The position numbers were made by a program, and so were the translations under genes. The notes under the pieces are model-generated. The model made no database searches. It saw only the letters and a list, made by a program, of their open reading frames with translations, and was not told where the DNA came from. Below are positions 48,868 through 60,062 of a DNA stretch of 64,000 bases, one piece after another (the first letter of the stretch is position 1; every line of letters begins with the position of its first letter). This DNA is from Nereocystis luetkeana (lineage: Eukaryota; Sar; Phaeophyceae; Laminariales; Laminariaceae), in NCBI GenBank assembly GCA_031213475.1, contig JARUPZ010000010.1:2783985-2847984 (forward strand), written 5' to 3'.

Positions 48868-49080
48868 ATGACACCCCGATGGTCTACCAGCGCAGGAGGG
48901 TCCCAGGGGGTCGAATCCCGGCGGGTTCCGAAAAACAAAAAACATGGACAAAAAAGCAAGCTTTGTGCCTTTTTTTCATCGCGGAAAACGCGAGTGTGCA
49001 ACATTAGATGAAAATCGACGAGCAGTGGGAACGCTGAACGCTCTGTGGGGTAATATGAAGGCAAGCACCGGAGGGAAGAG
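48868..49080 (+). repeat. tRNA-derived SINE S2, copy 2
   Basis: The head at 48870-48930 has GGTCTACCAGCGCAGGAGGG and a B-box-like GGGTCGAATCCCGG. The body shares GATGAAAATCGACGAGCAGT and GGGAACGCTGAAC with the copy at 16630-16920, although the heads differ. Confidence 0.7.
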
Positions 49081-49141
49081 AGGCACTTGTGGTGGCTATA
49101 GGCAGCTCCTGCGTACGCAGCGCGAAGGACCTCCGTGTGTG

Positions 49142-49146
<5 letters not shown>

Positions 49147-49179
<33 letters not shown>

Positions 49180-49420
49180 ACCTCGGGCGCGGCACGTCGC
49201 CCACGCGAACCAGCCGGTTCTGCTGGGACAGGGGATAAGTGCCCAGAGCGCCGCAACACGCGGGGAGCATATATATATATGAGAGAGAGAGAGAGAGACC
49301 TCGGGCGCTGCACGTCGCCCACGCGAAGCAGCCGGTTCTGCTGGGACAGGGGATAAGTGCCCAGAGCGCCACCACACGCGGGGAGCATATAATATATATA
49401 TATATACATATATATACATA
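49147..49420. repeat. (GA)n / (TA)n bounded duplication of about 95 bp
   Basis: The block CACGTCGCCCACGCGAA through GGGATAAGTGCCCAGAGCGCC and GCGGGGAGCATAT occurs at about 49178-49275 and 49303-49392. Each copy is preceded by (GA)n and followed by (TA)n. Confidence 0.85.
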
Positions 49421-49689
49421 TATGCTGATGCTTGCACTCCGCACGCTCTTCCTACAAGGTTAACCCTCTTGCAGTGTACACGTACCTAAACTTGACTCTA
49501 ATTCCAAGTGTTTCATCCCCCCAACGGAAACTGCCGTCCTGAAGGGGATAAGGTTGATAAGACCACACTAGTCGGGGGGGTTTTAAGGTCGCCCTATATG
49601 AATATCAAGTCAAAACAAACGACACAAGCCATTTTTTCGCAAAATATGACACTGCTGTCTGTGGCGTGAGTTGCCTTGTTTGTCTACAC

Positions 49690-50000
49690 CAAGCTTTGCT
49701 CCGCAATCCACGGACTTGGCCGGTTCAATTAGTCCCACCGATCTACCTGCCCGCCAAATAGCCGCCCAATGAAACAGCATGCCAAACCAATCAGATAACC
49801 AATCGACCGAACATTCCGCCAACCAGCCAAGCAATCGAACACAAACCAATAACCAGGTTTTTACCCTCAGTCGACCCACCAATCAGCAATCAACCGACCA
49901 AGCTACAACCCTATCCACCAATCAGTACCCTCCATGCCTTTGGCAACATCAGCAACCAACCAACAATTATATCCACCAAGCCCTTCCACCAATCATTACC
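49690..50000. repeat. AACCAATC-type tetranucleotide-derived tract
   Basis: Degenerate repeats of AACCAATC / CCAACCAA. They are the complement of the GATTGGTT tract at 51480-52180, so the two tracts lie in opposite orientations 1.5 kb apart. Confidence 0.75.
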
Positions 50001-50755
50001 CTCCATCCCTTTGCCCGCCCTGCTACCACCCGGCAAGAAACCTACGGCCCAAACGACCCACGCGAATCGGAACGTATGATATAAAATGTTTCGAGGTACG
50101 TACTATGTTTAGTCCCATCTCGTGCGAGTCAACGCAACAGCATCGGCTCGCACAAAATATTGACCTTCCATGCCCACGATGAGCGGGGGGAGGCGAGCGA
50201 GGGAGGGAAAGACAAAACGCGCGAAAAAAAAAGCCACTTGAAAACAACAAAACCGAAGGCCGGCCCACTCGCGCCACGGCAGCCAACGTTCTCAGGGCAC
50301 CTTCACGCGAAGCTCTACATGGGGTGGGGGGGCGCTTTCGCCTATAAACCCTTCGGTGAAAAAAATCCACCACCACCACCGAAGAATCCAGGGCATCCCC
50401 ATCACCCCGATACACACACGCCCACACATGCGCGAGACCAAACGGCAACAGCGGCCCTCCTCTTCTCCCCCCTTTCAACCACGGGTACACTTCAGCAAAG
50501 GCAACAACAAGACGAGACGAGACCACCAGCAGCGCGAAAAACAGCCAGAAAGACGAGGCTACACCCACTGGAGACACGACGCCGGCAGCTACATACCAGG
50601 AATATATATACACAGGTTTCCAACACGAGTTTCCTTGTAGCCGCCGCTTACAATGGGTCGATCGCCCCCTCCGGTTCACCCTCGCGTCTCCGACCCACCC
50701 CTTTCCCCTCCCCCACAGCCCTGTCCTCTCTAACCAACCCCTGCCCCTCCCACAG

Positions 50756-51091
50756 CCAGCGCCGTCCCCAGGCTACGCCGCCCCCGGGCTATTCGCAGCC
50801 TCCGCCGGGACACCGACAGAGCTGACTGTTTCGTCCCCAGGTAGGCAGGCAGGCAGGCAGCCGGCGCCTCGTCGAGAAACAACACAGCCGCCTCTCTCCA
50901 TTTCGCCCCTACCTCTCCCACCCACGACTGCCCCCTCCCACGCACCCCTGCCCCTCCCCCCAGGCAGCGACTCGGCCCTTGTCGGAAACCACAACACCTG
51001 CTGGTTTCGCTTTCGCGCTAATCCGGGTTGTATGCCGTGCTACGTTTGCACAGAGCCGCAGAAGAACCAGCTCCCACCACTAGCGCAATAG
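50756..51091 (+). CDS. Last two exons of an unknown Cys-containing protein
   Basis: Exon 50756-50840 (AG before, GTAGGC after, ends in phase 1) joins exon 50964-51091, which follows a C-rich tract plus CAG and ends in TAG. The join reads PSPGYAAPGLFAASAG and TELTVSSPG, then NHNTCWFRFRANPGCMPCYV and CTEPQ to the stop. Four Cys in about 17 residues (C..........C..C..C) suggest a small metal- or disulfide-bound tail. I do not recognise the family, and upstream exons were not resolved (the 50.2-50.7 kb stretch is Pro/Lys-rich and repeat-like). Confidence 0.4.
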   Translation, partial: PAPSPGYAAPGLFAASAGTPTELTVSSPGRQAGRQPAPRRETTQPPLSISPLPLPPTTAPSHAPLPLPPGSDSALVGNHNTCWFRFRANPGCMPCYVCTEPQKNQLPPLAQ

Positions 51092-51479
51092 ACTCAACCC
51101 TTCTTGTATACCCTTGTACGCCCACGAAGTACATCCGCCATTCTGTTGGATTCGTGTTTTCTATCATGCTGTTCCGAAGGGACCTGTGAAGGCGCCCCCA
51201 AGCCCCAGTCAACCACCTTTGTTGAGGGACGACACGGCGTCAGGCTTCGCCGCTGCCGCCGGGCCGGTCCGACCGCCGCGCCGGCTACTTCTTTTTGGGG
51301 GCTTCGGGGGGCCGGGTTACGCAAGAGTTGGAGTCGGGAGCGCACCCGGAGTAGCTGTCAACGCGGCATGAGATAACACGATCCGACGCGAGGCAAGGCG
51401 AGGCGATCAACGGTAATAGAGCAAGAGGCGCAGCGGCATATCAAGGGGGGGGGTGGGGGGGCTGGCCATGGTTGGCCTT

Positions 51480-52180
51480 TGATTGCTTTTAGTGATGGAG
51501 TGATTGATTGACTGGTTGGTTGAATGGTTGGTTGATCGATCGATTGATTGGTTGGGGAGCTAACTGATTGATTGGTTGATTGATTGGCCGGTTGGTTGAC
51601 ATAGAGAATGATTCGTTGGTTGCCTTGTACCGTGACCAATTGATCGTTAAGTTTTTGATCGATTGAGGGGTAACATCGATCATTTGGCTCGGTTGGTCGA
51701 TAAATCGAAAAATTGATTTGGTTGGTCAACGAATCGATCATTTGATTGATCCGCTGCTTGATTGATATGTTAAATGCGTGATCGGTTAGTTGAGTTTTTG
51801 GTCGATTGATCGGTTGGTTGGCTTGTGCAGTGATCGATTGGTCGGTCATTTGATTGGTTGATAGACAAATCGATCATTTGACCGGGTGATTGATCGTTCG
51901 ATAATTGGTTGGTTGATCGACGAATCGATAATTAGTTTGGCACATTTGACTAGCCGATTAATCCATCACTCCATTGATTTAATGATTGATCGATCCTTTG
52001 AGTGCTCGATCCAACAGTCGACCGTCTGATTGGTTGATAGGATAATCGACCATCTGATCGGTTGATTGATACACCAATCGCATGTTTGGTTGATTGATGC
52101 ATTCAATTGTTTTAGCGGCTCGTTTGTGAATCGATCATCTGATTGGTCCATCCATTGATCGCCCGTAACCACGCAGGTCG
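51480..52180. repeat. GATTGGTT / GATTGATC tract, about 700 bp
   Basis: Long degenerate run of GATT- and GGTT-based units with interspersed ATCGATC. It reads as open frames only because of its composition; these are not genes. Confidence 0.85.
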
Positions 52181-52390
52181 GGACAACCCCAGTCAACTCT
52201 CACCCTGGCAGCAACTTAGTCGCTTCCCAGTCAGCGGCAGCGGAAATGATCCGTGAGAATCTCGAGAAGTCAACACGGAGAGCTCGTGCGTCCGTCTGAA
52301 CAAGCACCAATCACATCAACAACGACAAAAAGAGACAAGACACGTTTCGAGGCCTCGCTGTCCCTCGAGAGCCGGAACGCAGAGGGGGAG

Positions 52391-52562
52391 GGGGGGGGGG
52401 GGGGGGGGGTACTCATGCCATGCATGGCCGTAGTCGTGTGACCATGGACCCTCGCATCCCTACAACGCCGGCACGGAGCACGTCGGGTTTTCACCGACCA
52501 GGCAGACATTGCTTGCACCAAGCGCGAAACACCATGAGGTGTTCGGCGAGTCGCATGACGGG
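52391..52562 (+). repeat. PH repeat with preceding G run
   Basis: Near full length, from the G run at 52391-52408 to GCGAGTCGCATGACGGGTG. It lies just downstream of the neuferricin gene's apparent stop. Confidence 0.85.
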
Positions 52563-52665
52563 TGGGGGGAGGGGGAGGGGTGGGCGCTCGCCATTCAACC
52601 CACCGACAACCGACAACTTACCGCGCCACAAGCGGCCATCGGGGGCATACCATTTCTATCCCATC

Positions 52666-55600
52666 TCACCTGAGGAGACGGTCCTCGTTGTCGGCAGCAA
52701 AAGAAGCGTCGAAGCAAGAGCACCTGCCTTTCGCCTGAGAAAAAATCGAAGAATCCAACAACAGCAACGAGCGAAACAAAAGCGACAGCGACAACGAAAT
52801 GTAAATGAAACCACGGCCAAAAATCGAGTCACCGCCTTTTCCCCTGAAGACAAACAAACAACAAAATGTACGTAAAACACGCAAAGGGCATAGAAATACA
52901 CAGCGGATTTCGTGTGCCCCGGAAAGAACAACCAATTGCATGCATCCATGAAACGAAAAGGATAAGACTTGCTTGCCCTCGTGTCCTTCATATGAAAACA
53001 TGCGCGATCCACCAACCACTCGCTTGCGAAATTCAGGATCAGGGTCGACCGAGCAAAAATACTTTCGAACTGATATTCGTTTGTAGCGTACGGTAGTTTG
53101 GAGCATCGCCTAGAAAAAACGCGACACAGTGTTCAGCTCGGCGGCAGGCGACAGGCGCAGCCGATGCGCAGGACGAGGGAATCGACCGGTCCCAACGGCT
53201 GAGCTAGCTGGCTTACCGCAGGCTATAGCGATGACTATCGACAAGTCTGGCCTTGTCACACCCACATCTAACTGGCGCATTCATGCGGTACGCCATCACC
53301 TAAACCTGCATAGCACTGCAGAAACAACCCGCGAAAGGCACACGGGGCCGGCCAACGCTGCGTCCATCTCATCTCTCCCGACCGAAAACAGTCGGAGACG
53401 GCACCGGCGAAGCATGAAAATGAGTGCCTTACCAACCGACGGCCACACCCCATAGGCTAAACCACGCCAAACTCCTCTCCTCCCCTAGCTATCCTCCCGT
53501 CGGAAGCGATGGCTGCCCACCCTCCCACCGTTCTCCGTCCACCCCCCTCCCTTCCTACCTTTATGCGACTCGCCCGACACCTCACGGCGCTTCGCGCTTG
53601 GTGAAAACAGCGTCTGCCTGGTCGGTGGAAACCAGACGTGCTCCGACCCGGCATTGTAGGGATGCGAGGGTCTATGGTTCATACAATTATGGCCATCATG
53701 ATAACGAGAGCACCCACACACACTCACTTACCCCTTCCTACCCCCCTCCCTCCTCCTCCTTCTGCCCCCGCCTCCACCCTACGCACCTTAGCAGCGTCGC
53801 GGCTGGGCTCAGCGTCATCCTCCCCACCGCCCGCTCCCCCCGCCGCAGGCCCCCCGCCGCTACCGCCGTGCGAGCGAATATTCGCGCCGTGCACCGCCTT
53901 AGCCGCGAATTTTCTCGGAACTTTCTCGCCGTCCGGGCACCACACGCGGCCTCCCTCCGCGGCTGACCATTTGCTGTTGCAGCTCGGGTACCTATCGTGG
54001 GCGGGGAAGGATGCGAGGCGTTGTGAACCGGGGGGGGGGGGGGTAGCACGGCGCCATCAAATCAAAGCAGTAATGCGCCCATCCATTCATCCACCCAATC
54101 AACCATCCAACCATCTGCCCATTCAACTATCCAATCAATCCATCCATCCATCCATCCATCCAACCATTCGTCCATCCAACCACCCATTCGTTCAACCATC
54201 CTTCCAGAGGGTGGGGGGTACAAAGGAAGGCGGAAGAGCGAGAGGGGTGAGGAGACAAAATGAAACGACGCAAAGGGTTGACGGGGGGGGGGGGGCTTCA
54301 AAGCCTCAAGTCAGCGACGACGGACACGGGACCAAAACCCTCCTCCCGTAAGCGGAGGGGCAGGAACAGTCGCCAGGAATCGACCACCTGCCCTACCACC
54401 CCCCCCCCCCCTCTCCCCCCAACCCCCGCTATATATAACCAATATTCAGGCTGGATTGGCGTCGTTTGGCGACGACACTGTAAAGCGTACCGCTCACCAA
54501 GTGGGCTAGACAACCAGGGTACCGTTTCGTTGTTTTTTTTTAATTGGGAGGTCGGTCGGTCACAAAAGGCGATTGAGTTATAGACCATTTTATGTGGAGT
54601 GGAGAACCGATACTCCGCACCAAGGGAATGATCGCCTCACGTGGTGGTTATGGCAAGGCACTCACGAGGCAGTCACGTAGTACCCCCCCCCCCCCCCCCC
54701 CTCTGGAAATGCCTACACCAGAAAATAAGACAACTCATTGGCGCTGTCATCCACATGCAAGGCCGCTTCACAATCGGTTCCTGGTAGGATGCTGCTCACC
54801 CTTCATGCGACTCGCCGCACACCTCACGTTTCGCTTCGCGCTTGGTGCCAGCAATGCCTGCCTGGTCGGTGAAACCCCGACGTGCTCCGCCCCGGCATTG
54901 TAGGGATGCAAGGCTCCACGGTCATACGACTACTACGGCCATGCATAATATCGAGTACACCCCCCCCCCCCCCCAACCTACTCCTCTCACCTCTCCACCC
55001 TCGCCATACGACTACGGCCATGCATGAAATGAGTACCCCCCCCCCCCCCCCCCCCGCCTTTCCCCCCCCCCATCGCCTCCCCCCCCTCCAACCCCACACT
55101 GCCTCTCACAGTTTCTTTTCCTCAGCCTCCCGTTTCTTCTCCTCCCGCCCCGCCTCCGCACACCCCTCGAACTCCGCCAGGGCAGGCGTCGGCTTGCCCT
55201 TGGCGTCGTAGAACCGACCCGCGAGCACCCCCCGATACTTGTACTTGCTATCGTTCTCGTAGAAGTCGTGCCAGTCCTGGGGGGGGGGGGTTACATCAAG
55301 GAGGCGGGGGTGGGTTATCGAAGGGCACGGCGCGGGGGGAAGGGGGACCGGGGGGGGGAAGGGGTTACTCATGTTCAAGCATGGCCGTACTGGTATGACC
55401 ATGGACCCTCGCATGCCTGCAAGGCCGGGACGGGAAAGGAAAGGGGGTTTCGAAATAACCATGGCGCTATAAATGATGGGGCGCTGGGATGGCCCTGATT
55501 TCTCGTGCAACAAGGGTCTGCTCTTCAGGCCCTCTGCGCGCCTCCTCGGCAGTCCGGGGGGTCCCTGATCACAGCCAATCCCCGCCAGCGATGTCGACTG

Positions 55601-58600
55601 ACGCTTGCGCGCCTCCTGCCGTCTCCTCTACCTTCGCTCCCTTCCTATATCACATTCGCCCCTGCCTCCCTCTTCCACGCCCCCCCCCTTAATTCCTCCC
55701 TCCCCTCCTTCTATTTTGTTTCCTTATTCCCTTCTTCTCTCTCTCCCTCCCTCCCTCCCTTCCTTCCTGCCTCCCTTCCTTCCTGCCTGCCTGCCTTCTT
55801 TTCGGGTTTTCCGGTACCGCTGCTTTGACTTGGAAATTGAAAGTTGAAAGCATCATCGCCCGGAAAACAAGCAAATAAGGGGGGCGGGCAGGGGGAGGGA
55901 GGGGGGGCGGGGGGACATCACCGTTCACCATCACTGCTACCACCTCAACACCCCCCCCCCCCCCTACCGCCACAGAAACCATTAACACCAACGCCACCTA
56001 CACCACCACCACTACCAACACCATCATCACCACCACCAACAACAACTGCACCACCAACCCCGCCCCCATGACCATACGGCTATGGCCATGCATGACGTGA
56101 GCACACCTCCACCCCTGGCCCCGCCACCGAACCTCAAGCATTCCCCCCTCTCGCCTGAATGCCCAAGCACTGTGACGGGTCCAACCCGGACAGATCGTCA
56201 GTCAGCCCCGCCTGAGTAAGCCACAGACAGCAACCACCACCCGGGAGGAATTGTGTCGGCGGCAACAGTGAAAGAAAGGGGAGAAAGAAAAACAGGACGG
56301 GGGGGAGGGGGGGGGGGGGGGCGAGGGGGGGCGAGGGAAGGGGGGGGGGAGGAGAGGTACTTGTTTGTTGCTTGCCTCAGCCATTTGACCTTTGACTGCC
56401 GCATCCCTTTTCAAGGCGGAGCAACGTCCCTACCCCTAAGAAAAGTAGAGGCACCCCCAACAGTTGGGCGCTCATGACGTCGTTTCCATCTACGACATAT
56501 GGAGACGTTTTGCAAGCACTATCTCGGAGGGAAGCACTACTCGATAGGAGAGATGTGCTCGATCTCATGCATGGCCGTAGTCGTATGTCCATGGACCCTT
56601 GCATCCCTACAACGCCGGGACGGAGCATGTCGGGTTGGGCGGGGGGGGGGGGGTGTACTCGATAGGAGAGATGTACTCGATCTCATGCATGGCCGTAGTC
56701 GTATGACCATAGACCCTCGCATCCCTACAATGCCGGGACGGAGCATGTCGGGTTTTCACCGACCAGGCAGACATTGCTTGCACCAAGCGCGAAGCGCCGT
56801 GAGGTGTCTGGCGAGTCGCATGAAGGGTGAGCTGCATCCTACTAAGAACCGCTTTTGTGGCGGACTTGCATATGGACGACAGCTTCAATGAGTGGGGGGG
56901 GGGGGGGGGGGGGCAAACAGAGGAAGAGGCGTCGCCAAAAAGGGGCTGAGTGCCACAGACGTGTTGTACTTGTATACGCGCACTGCTGCGCGGCAGAGGT
57001 TAAAAACTGATAAGAGGGAGAGTTACCTAGACCGCAACCAACCAATCAGCCAATCAAAAGCAGTTTTGTTTTAGATACTACTGTAGTAGGTCTCATCACC
57101 CGAGGAATTTTGCTGGAATGTTATTGACACATTTCGGGCTCGAGATAACGTAGGGCTATAAGGATAGAGACGGGATTCGAGGGAAAAAAAACAAAAACAG
57201 AAAAAAAAATACCAGGCTGCGACTTGACTCCACAACTACCGCCACACCGGACGAACTATTGGACGACAAGCCAAACAAAAAATAGGTAAAGGGGCCAGGT
57301 ACGAAGTACTTGTTTTTTCCTGAAAGAAAAAAGTAGCCGAAAGAATTGAAAGCGTTTTTATCCACAAAGTTTGAACTTTTAACTCAAGTTGTTATAATTC
57401 TTGACAAAGTGACACCAGGTACCAGGTACTTCAAGGTGTTTTCGTTTGTCCGGAGACTATGTGTAGGCAGGCAGGCAAGGCGTTGAGAACTTGACCATCA
57501 GCCGCCGGTAAATAACAACCCAAAATCGATGGGATGCAGGCACACGGTTCGGCGCACGAAAAAATCAAACGCCCGTGGTGTCTTATCTCGGGAGCCTTGT
57601 CAAAACCTTCCTCCGACGGTCCCCGGGGGGGGGGGGGGGGGGGGGCGATATATTATAGGGAATGGACGCTCATACGTACAAAACCGTCTCGACTCAACGG
57701 GCAAAACGGTTCGGTCTGAACGACGCGACGTTTGACAAATGGGATGCACGCATATCGCGCCGCGTCTCGAGTTCCGCCGCGCTTCGTCCTAAGGGGCGCC
57801 GAAGGAAGCGCGCTTCGTCTCGATTAGGGATGCGTGGTTATTGGTCAAAATACTCACGCAAGAAACGAATGAGTACGCCCCCCCCCCCCCCACCCTACGA
57901 GGGTCTAAGGTCTATGGTCATACTACTCCAGCCACGCATGGCACGAGTGCACCCCGCCCCCCGCCCTCCCGCCCCCGCCCCCCGCCCGCCCGCCACCATC
58001 ACTCTTCTCGCAACCCCCCTCTCCCGCAACCACCGGCACAGAAAAACAAGCAGGCGTCTTCGTACGTCCCTGCGGGGATTAAGTGATCGGTATACAAACG
58101 GTCCCACCGATCGCAAGGGTGCCTCTCAAACCCGTTCCCGCTCCTCCGCCCCCTCCAACCCATTCCTCCCTCTCGCTCCCTTCCTCCTCGTCCTGCTCCT
58201 CCCCCACCCCCCCCCCCCCCTCCTCCTTCTCCTCTTCCTCCCCGTCCCCCCTCTCCTCTGTCCCTCCTACTCCCCCCTCCTTCCCCCCCCCCCTACCTTT
58301 CCTCCCCCTCTTCGTCACCCCTGCCCCCCCCCCCCCCCCGCGCCTTCCAATACCTCCACCCCCCCCCCCTCCAAACCCCCCTCCCCTGCCTCCCCCACGA
58401 CTACCTTGGTGAAGTCGCCGCTGACGAAAGCGCGGGACGCGTCCCTTCCCGTGAACCCTCGGTACGCTCCTCCCTTCCCATAGTGCTTCTCGCCCTTGGA
58501 CACGTCGAACACATCCCCGAGAATGCTGGGGTAAGCGAAGGATAAAGGCGTTTTGAACCAGCGGGGGGGGGGGGGGGTGATGCGCGCACTCATGTCATGT

Positions 58601-59903
58601 ATGGCCGAAGCAGGGAGGGGGGGGTTGTGGGGTGTATTCATGTCATGTACGGCCTTAGTCGTATGACCATAGACCTTCGCACCCCTATGATACAATGCCG
58701 GGAGACGTTAGTCGTATGACCGTAGACCTTCGCATCCCTATGATAAAATGCCTGGAGACGGAGCACATCGGGGTTTCATGGACCAGGCAGGCGTTGCTTG
58801 CGGGAGGGAGGGGACACACGCTACGAGCCAGGGGACGGGAGGGGACTGGACACGACGAACACACCTATAAGAATGCTGAGTGGCCGAAGGGCGAGGGGAG
58901 TGGGAGGCGTTTCGAAGCAGCGAGAGTGGGGGGTGGGTGAGGTGGCTAGAGGTAGGGGGTAAGCGTGGGGGGGGATAGGAGGGGGGGGGGGGGGGGGGTA
59001 GGGAAGGAGGGGGATAGGGGTGGGGGCGGGTGGGGGGGGTGAGAGGCGTTCCGAGGAAAGGGATCGCGGGGGGGGGGGGGGGGGGGGGGGGAGGTCTGGC
59101 TATCAGGCGGCACCCCGGCGCGACAGTATATTACCATCCTTGTGAGACATAAGAGGGAGAACGTAACGACACCATGCGACAATTACAGCATCGGCCACTG
59201 CGTGCGGTGGGGGATAAATAAATTTGGGGTTGCCCTTACTCGTATATCTCTAGAATGAAGAAGCGATGTGTGCTGGATGTTCGCTGAGTAGAAAGCGTGG
59301 TCGAATGTGAAGAGACCATATGCGACACATCGGAAACCCAGTTCACCATCACACTGTAGATAACGTACCCCCCATCCATACAAGCCATCTGCACAAACCT
59401 AGGAACACGGCCGCCCTTTGAGACCGACCTTTTCTACGACGCACACGGCTCTTAATACACACCCCAGTAGGCTGAGTGGGACCTTGTACAACACAGGCTC
59501 TTTGCACACTACCTACACGACGACAACCATCGGGCCTAGAGTATCTAGATCGTGATCTGTCTCTCTGACAGCTCCTGTACACACATTCGCCGAGCGGGAC
59601 CCCCGTGAGACACGCCTCTTGCATAGCAGCATCAAAAACGCCAACTACAAGATCTACATGATCTAGGATTTCACATATCATGATCTGTGGGATCTGTGCA
59701 CCTCAGCATAGGGCGCGGGCCCACTCCCTTGGCCAGCAGCTCGGAGGCTGAAAAAACTTTCGGCCCCCATCCCAAGGCGGTTCGTGCATCGTCCCACGCG
59801 TGCTCGACCAACGGTCTCGGCGGTTCCAGGACTTCGAACATACAGCACAGGACGTAGGCGGGGAAGAGGATGACCACGGCCTTGCGTACGTAGTAATAGG
59901 CCC
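52666..59903 (-). CDS. Neuferricin-like (CYB5D2 family) haem-binding cytochrome b5/MAPR-domain protein, 5' exon not found
   Basis: Six minus-strand exons join in phase: 59902/3-59702, 58525-58405, 56211-56155, 55276-55110, 53991-53787 and 52734-52666. The first gives a hydrophobic segment ([15 protein letters not shown]) and [17 protein letters not shown]. The second gives [32 protein letters not shown]. The third gives [13 protein letters not shown], the fourth [20 protein letters not shown] and [13 protein letters not shown] plus a charged helix. The fifth gives [18 protein letters not shown] and [10 protein letters not shown], and the sixth GRCSCF. This is the whole domain order of neuferricin-type proteins, membrane-anchored or secreted MAPR-type haem proteins of the endomembrane system. 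Exon 59903 starts with two bases of a split codon, so an upstream first exon is missing. The exon 3 donor appears to be GC rather than GT. The end could be TGA at 52666 or a further splice at CAG|GTGAGA. Every intron carries PH repeats and G/C runs. Confidence 0.85.
53563..53702 (-). repeat. PH repeat, in the last intron
   Basis: Copy from GCGACTCGCCCGACACCTCA to ATGGTTCATACAATTATGGCC; the far end is altered. It lies between neuferricin exons 5 and 6. Confidence 0.8.
54060..54190 (+). repeat. (CATC/AACC)n tract in intron 4 of the neuferricin gene
   Basis: Runs of CCATCCATCCATC and CAACCATC. A G run at 54028-54040 lies just before. Confidence 0.85.
54805..54975 (-). repeat. PH repeat with poly-C end
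   Basis: Full-length copy ending on the + strand in GAGTACACC followed by a 14-base C run. Confidence 0.85.
55007..55055 (-). repeat. PH repeat, end fragment with poly-C
   Basis: Only the CATACGACTACGGCCATGCATG end, followed by GAGTAC and a C run, is present, directly after the previous copy. Confidence 0.75.
55278..55440 (+). repeat. PH repeat and G runs in intron 3
   Basis: Partial PH copy (55362-55435). In the neuferricin sense strand, a C run of about 12 bases directly abuts the CAG acceptor at 55277-55279. Confidence 0.75.
55735..55800 (+). repeat. (CCCT)n / (TTCC)n pyrimidine tract
   Basis: Long pyrimidine run of TCCC and TTCC units within intron 3 of the neuferricin gene. Confidence 0.8.
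56066..56104 (-). repeat. PH repeat fragment
   Basis: Only the CCATACGGCTATGGCCATGC and GAGCACACC end is present, about 50 bp from neuferricin exon 3 (its GC donor side). Confidence 0.65.
56535..56640 (+). repeat. PH repeat
   Basis: Copy from ACTCGATAGGAGAGATGTGC to GGAGCATGTCGGGTTG, cut at a G run where the next copy starts. Confidence 0.85.
56641..56832 (+). repeat. PH repeat, the fullest copy
   Basis: G run, GTGTACTCGATAGGAGAGATG, the core, and the complete far end GCGAAGCGCCGTGAGGTGTC then GCGAGTCGCATGAAGGGTG. It is useful as a family reference. Confidence 0.9.
57893..57962 (-). repeat. PH repeat fragment
   Basis: ACGAGGGTCTAAGGTCTATG and CATACTACTCCAGCCACGCA, ending near C-rich sequence. 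A C run also lies on the other side. Confidence 0.65.
58563..58704 (+). repeat. PH repeats, one partial and one fuller, in intron 1
   Basis: A G run (58562-58577) is followed by CACTCATGTCATGTATGGCC, a short break, then TATTCATGTCATGTACGGCC and the core. They lie about 40 bp upstream (gene sense) of the acceptor of neuferricin exon 2. Confidence 0.8.
58705..58805 (+). repeat. PH repeat, tandem copy
   Basis: Core TTAGTCGTATGACCGTAGAC to the GACCAGGCAGGCGTTGCTTG block. Directly follows the previous copy. Confidence 0.8.
58960..59095 (+). repeat. G-rich runs
   Basis: Several runs of up to about 22 consecutive G separated by A/T-containing spacers, in intron 1 of the neuferricin gene. Confidence 0.9.
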
Positions 59904-59905
59904 CT

Positions 59906-60062
59906 GGGGGGGGGGGGGCAGGGGGGAGGGGGGAGCGGGGGGAGGGGGGAGGAAGGGGGAGAAGGGGGGACGGGGGAGGGGGCAGGGGGAAGGGGGGGGG
60001 GGGGGAGGAGGGGGGAGGGGCGGAGGGGGGAAGGGGGGAGGTGGGGGGAAGGGGGGCGAGGA
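59906..60062 (+). repeat. Purine (G-rich) low-complexity tract
   Basis: About 155 bp almost wholly G and A. In neuferricin sense it is a C/T tract leading straight to the CAG acceptor of the 59903 exon, so it may act as its polypyrimidine tract. Confidence 0.85.

Noticed and set aside
49779-50084. Asn/Gln/Thr-rich open frame
   Set aside because: It is a translation of the AACCAATC tract. No start context or splice site sets it apart from repeat.
50160-50825. Open frame of 221 codons (+)
   Set aside because: Pro/Lys/Thr-rich and repeat-like throughout. The better-supported exon at 50756-50840 uses a different frame.
58079-58412. Pro-rich and Glu/Gly-rich open frames on opposite strands
   Set aside because: Both are products of a C-rich low-complexity tract within neuferricin intron 2.
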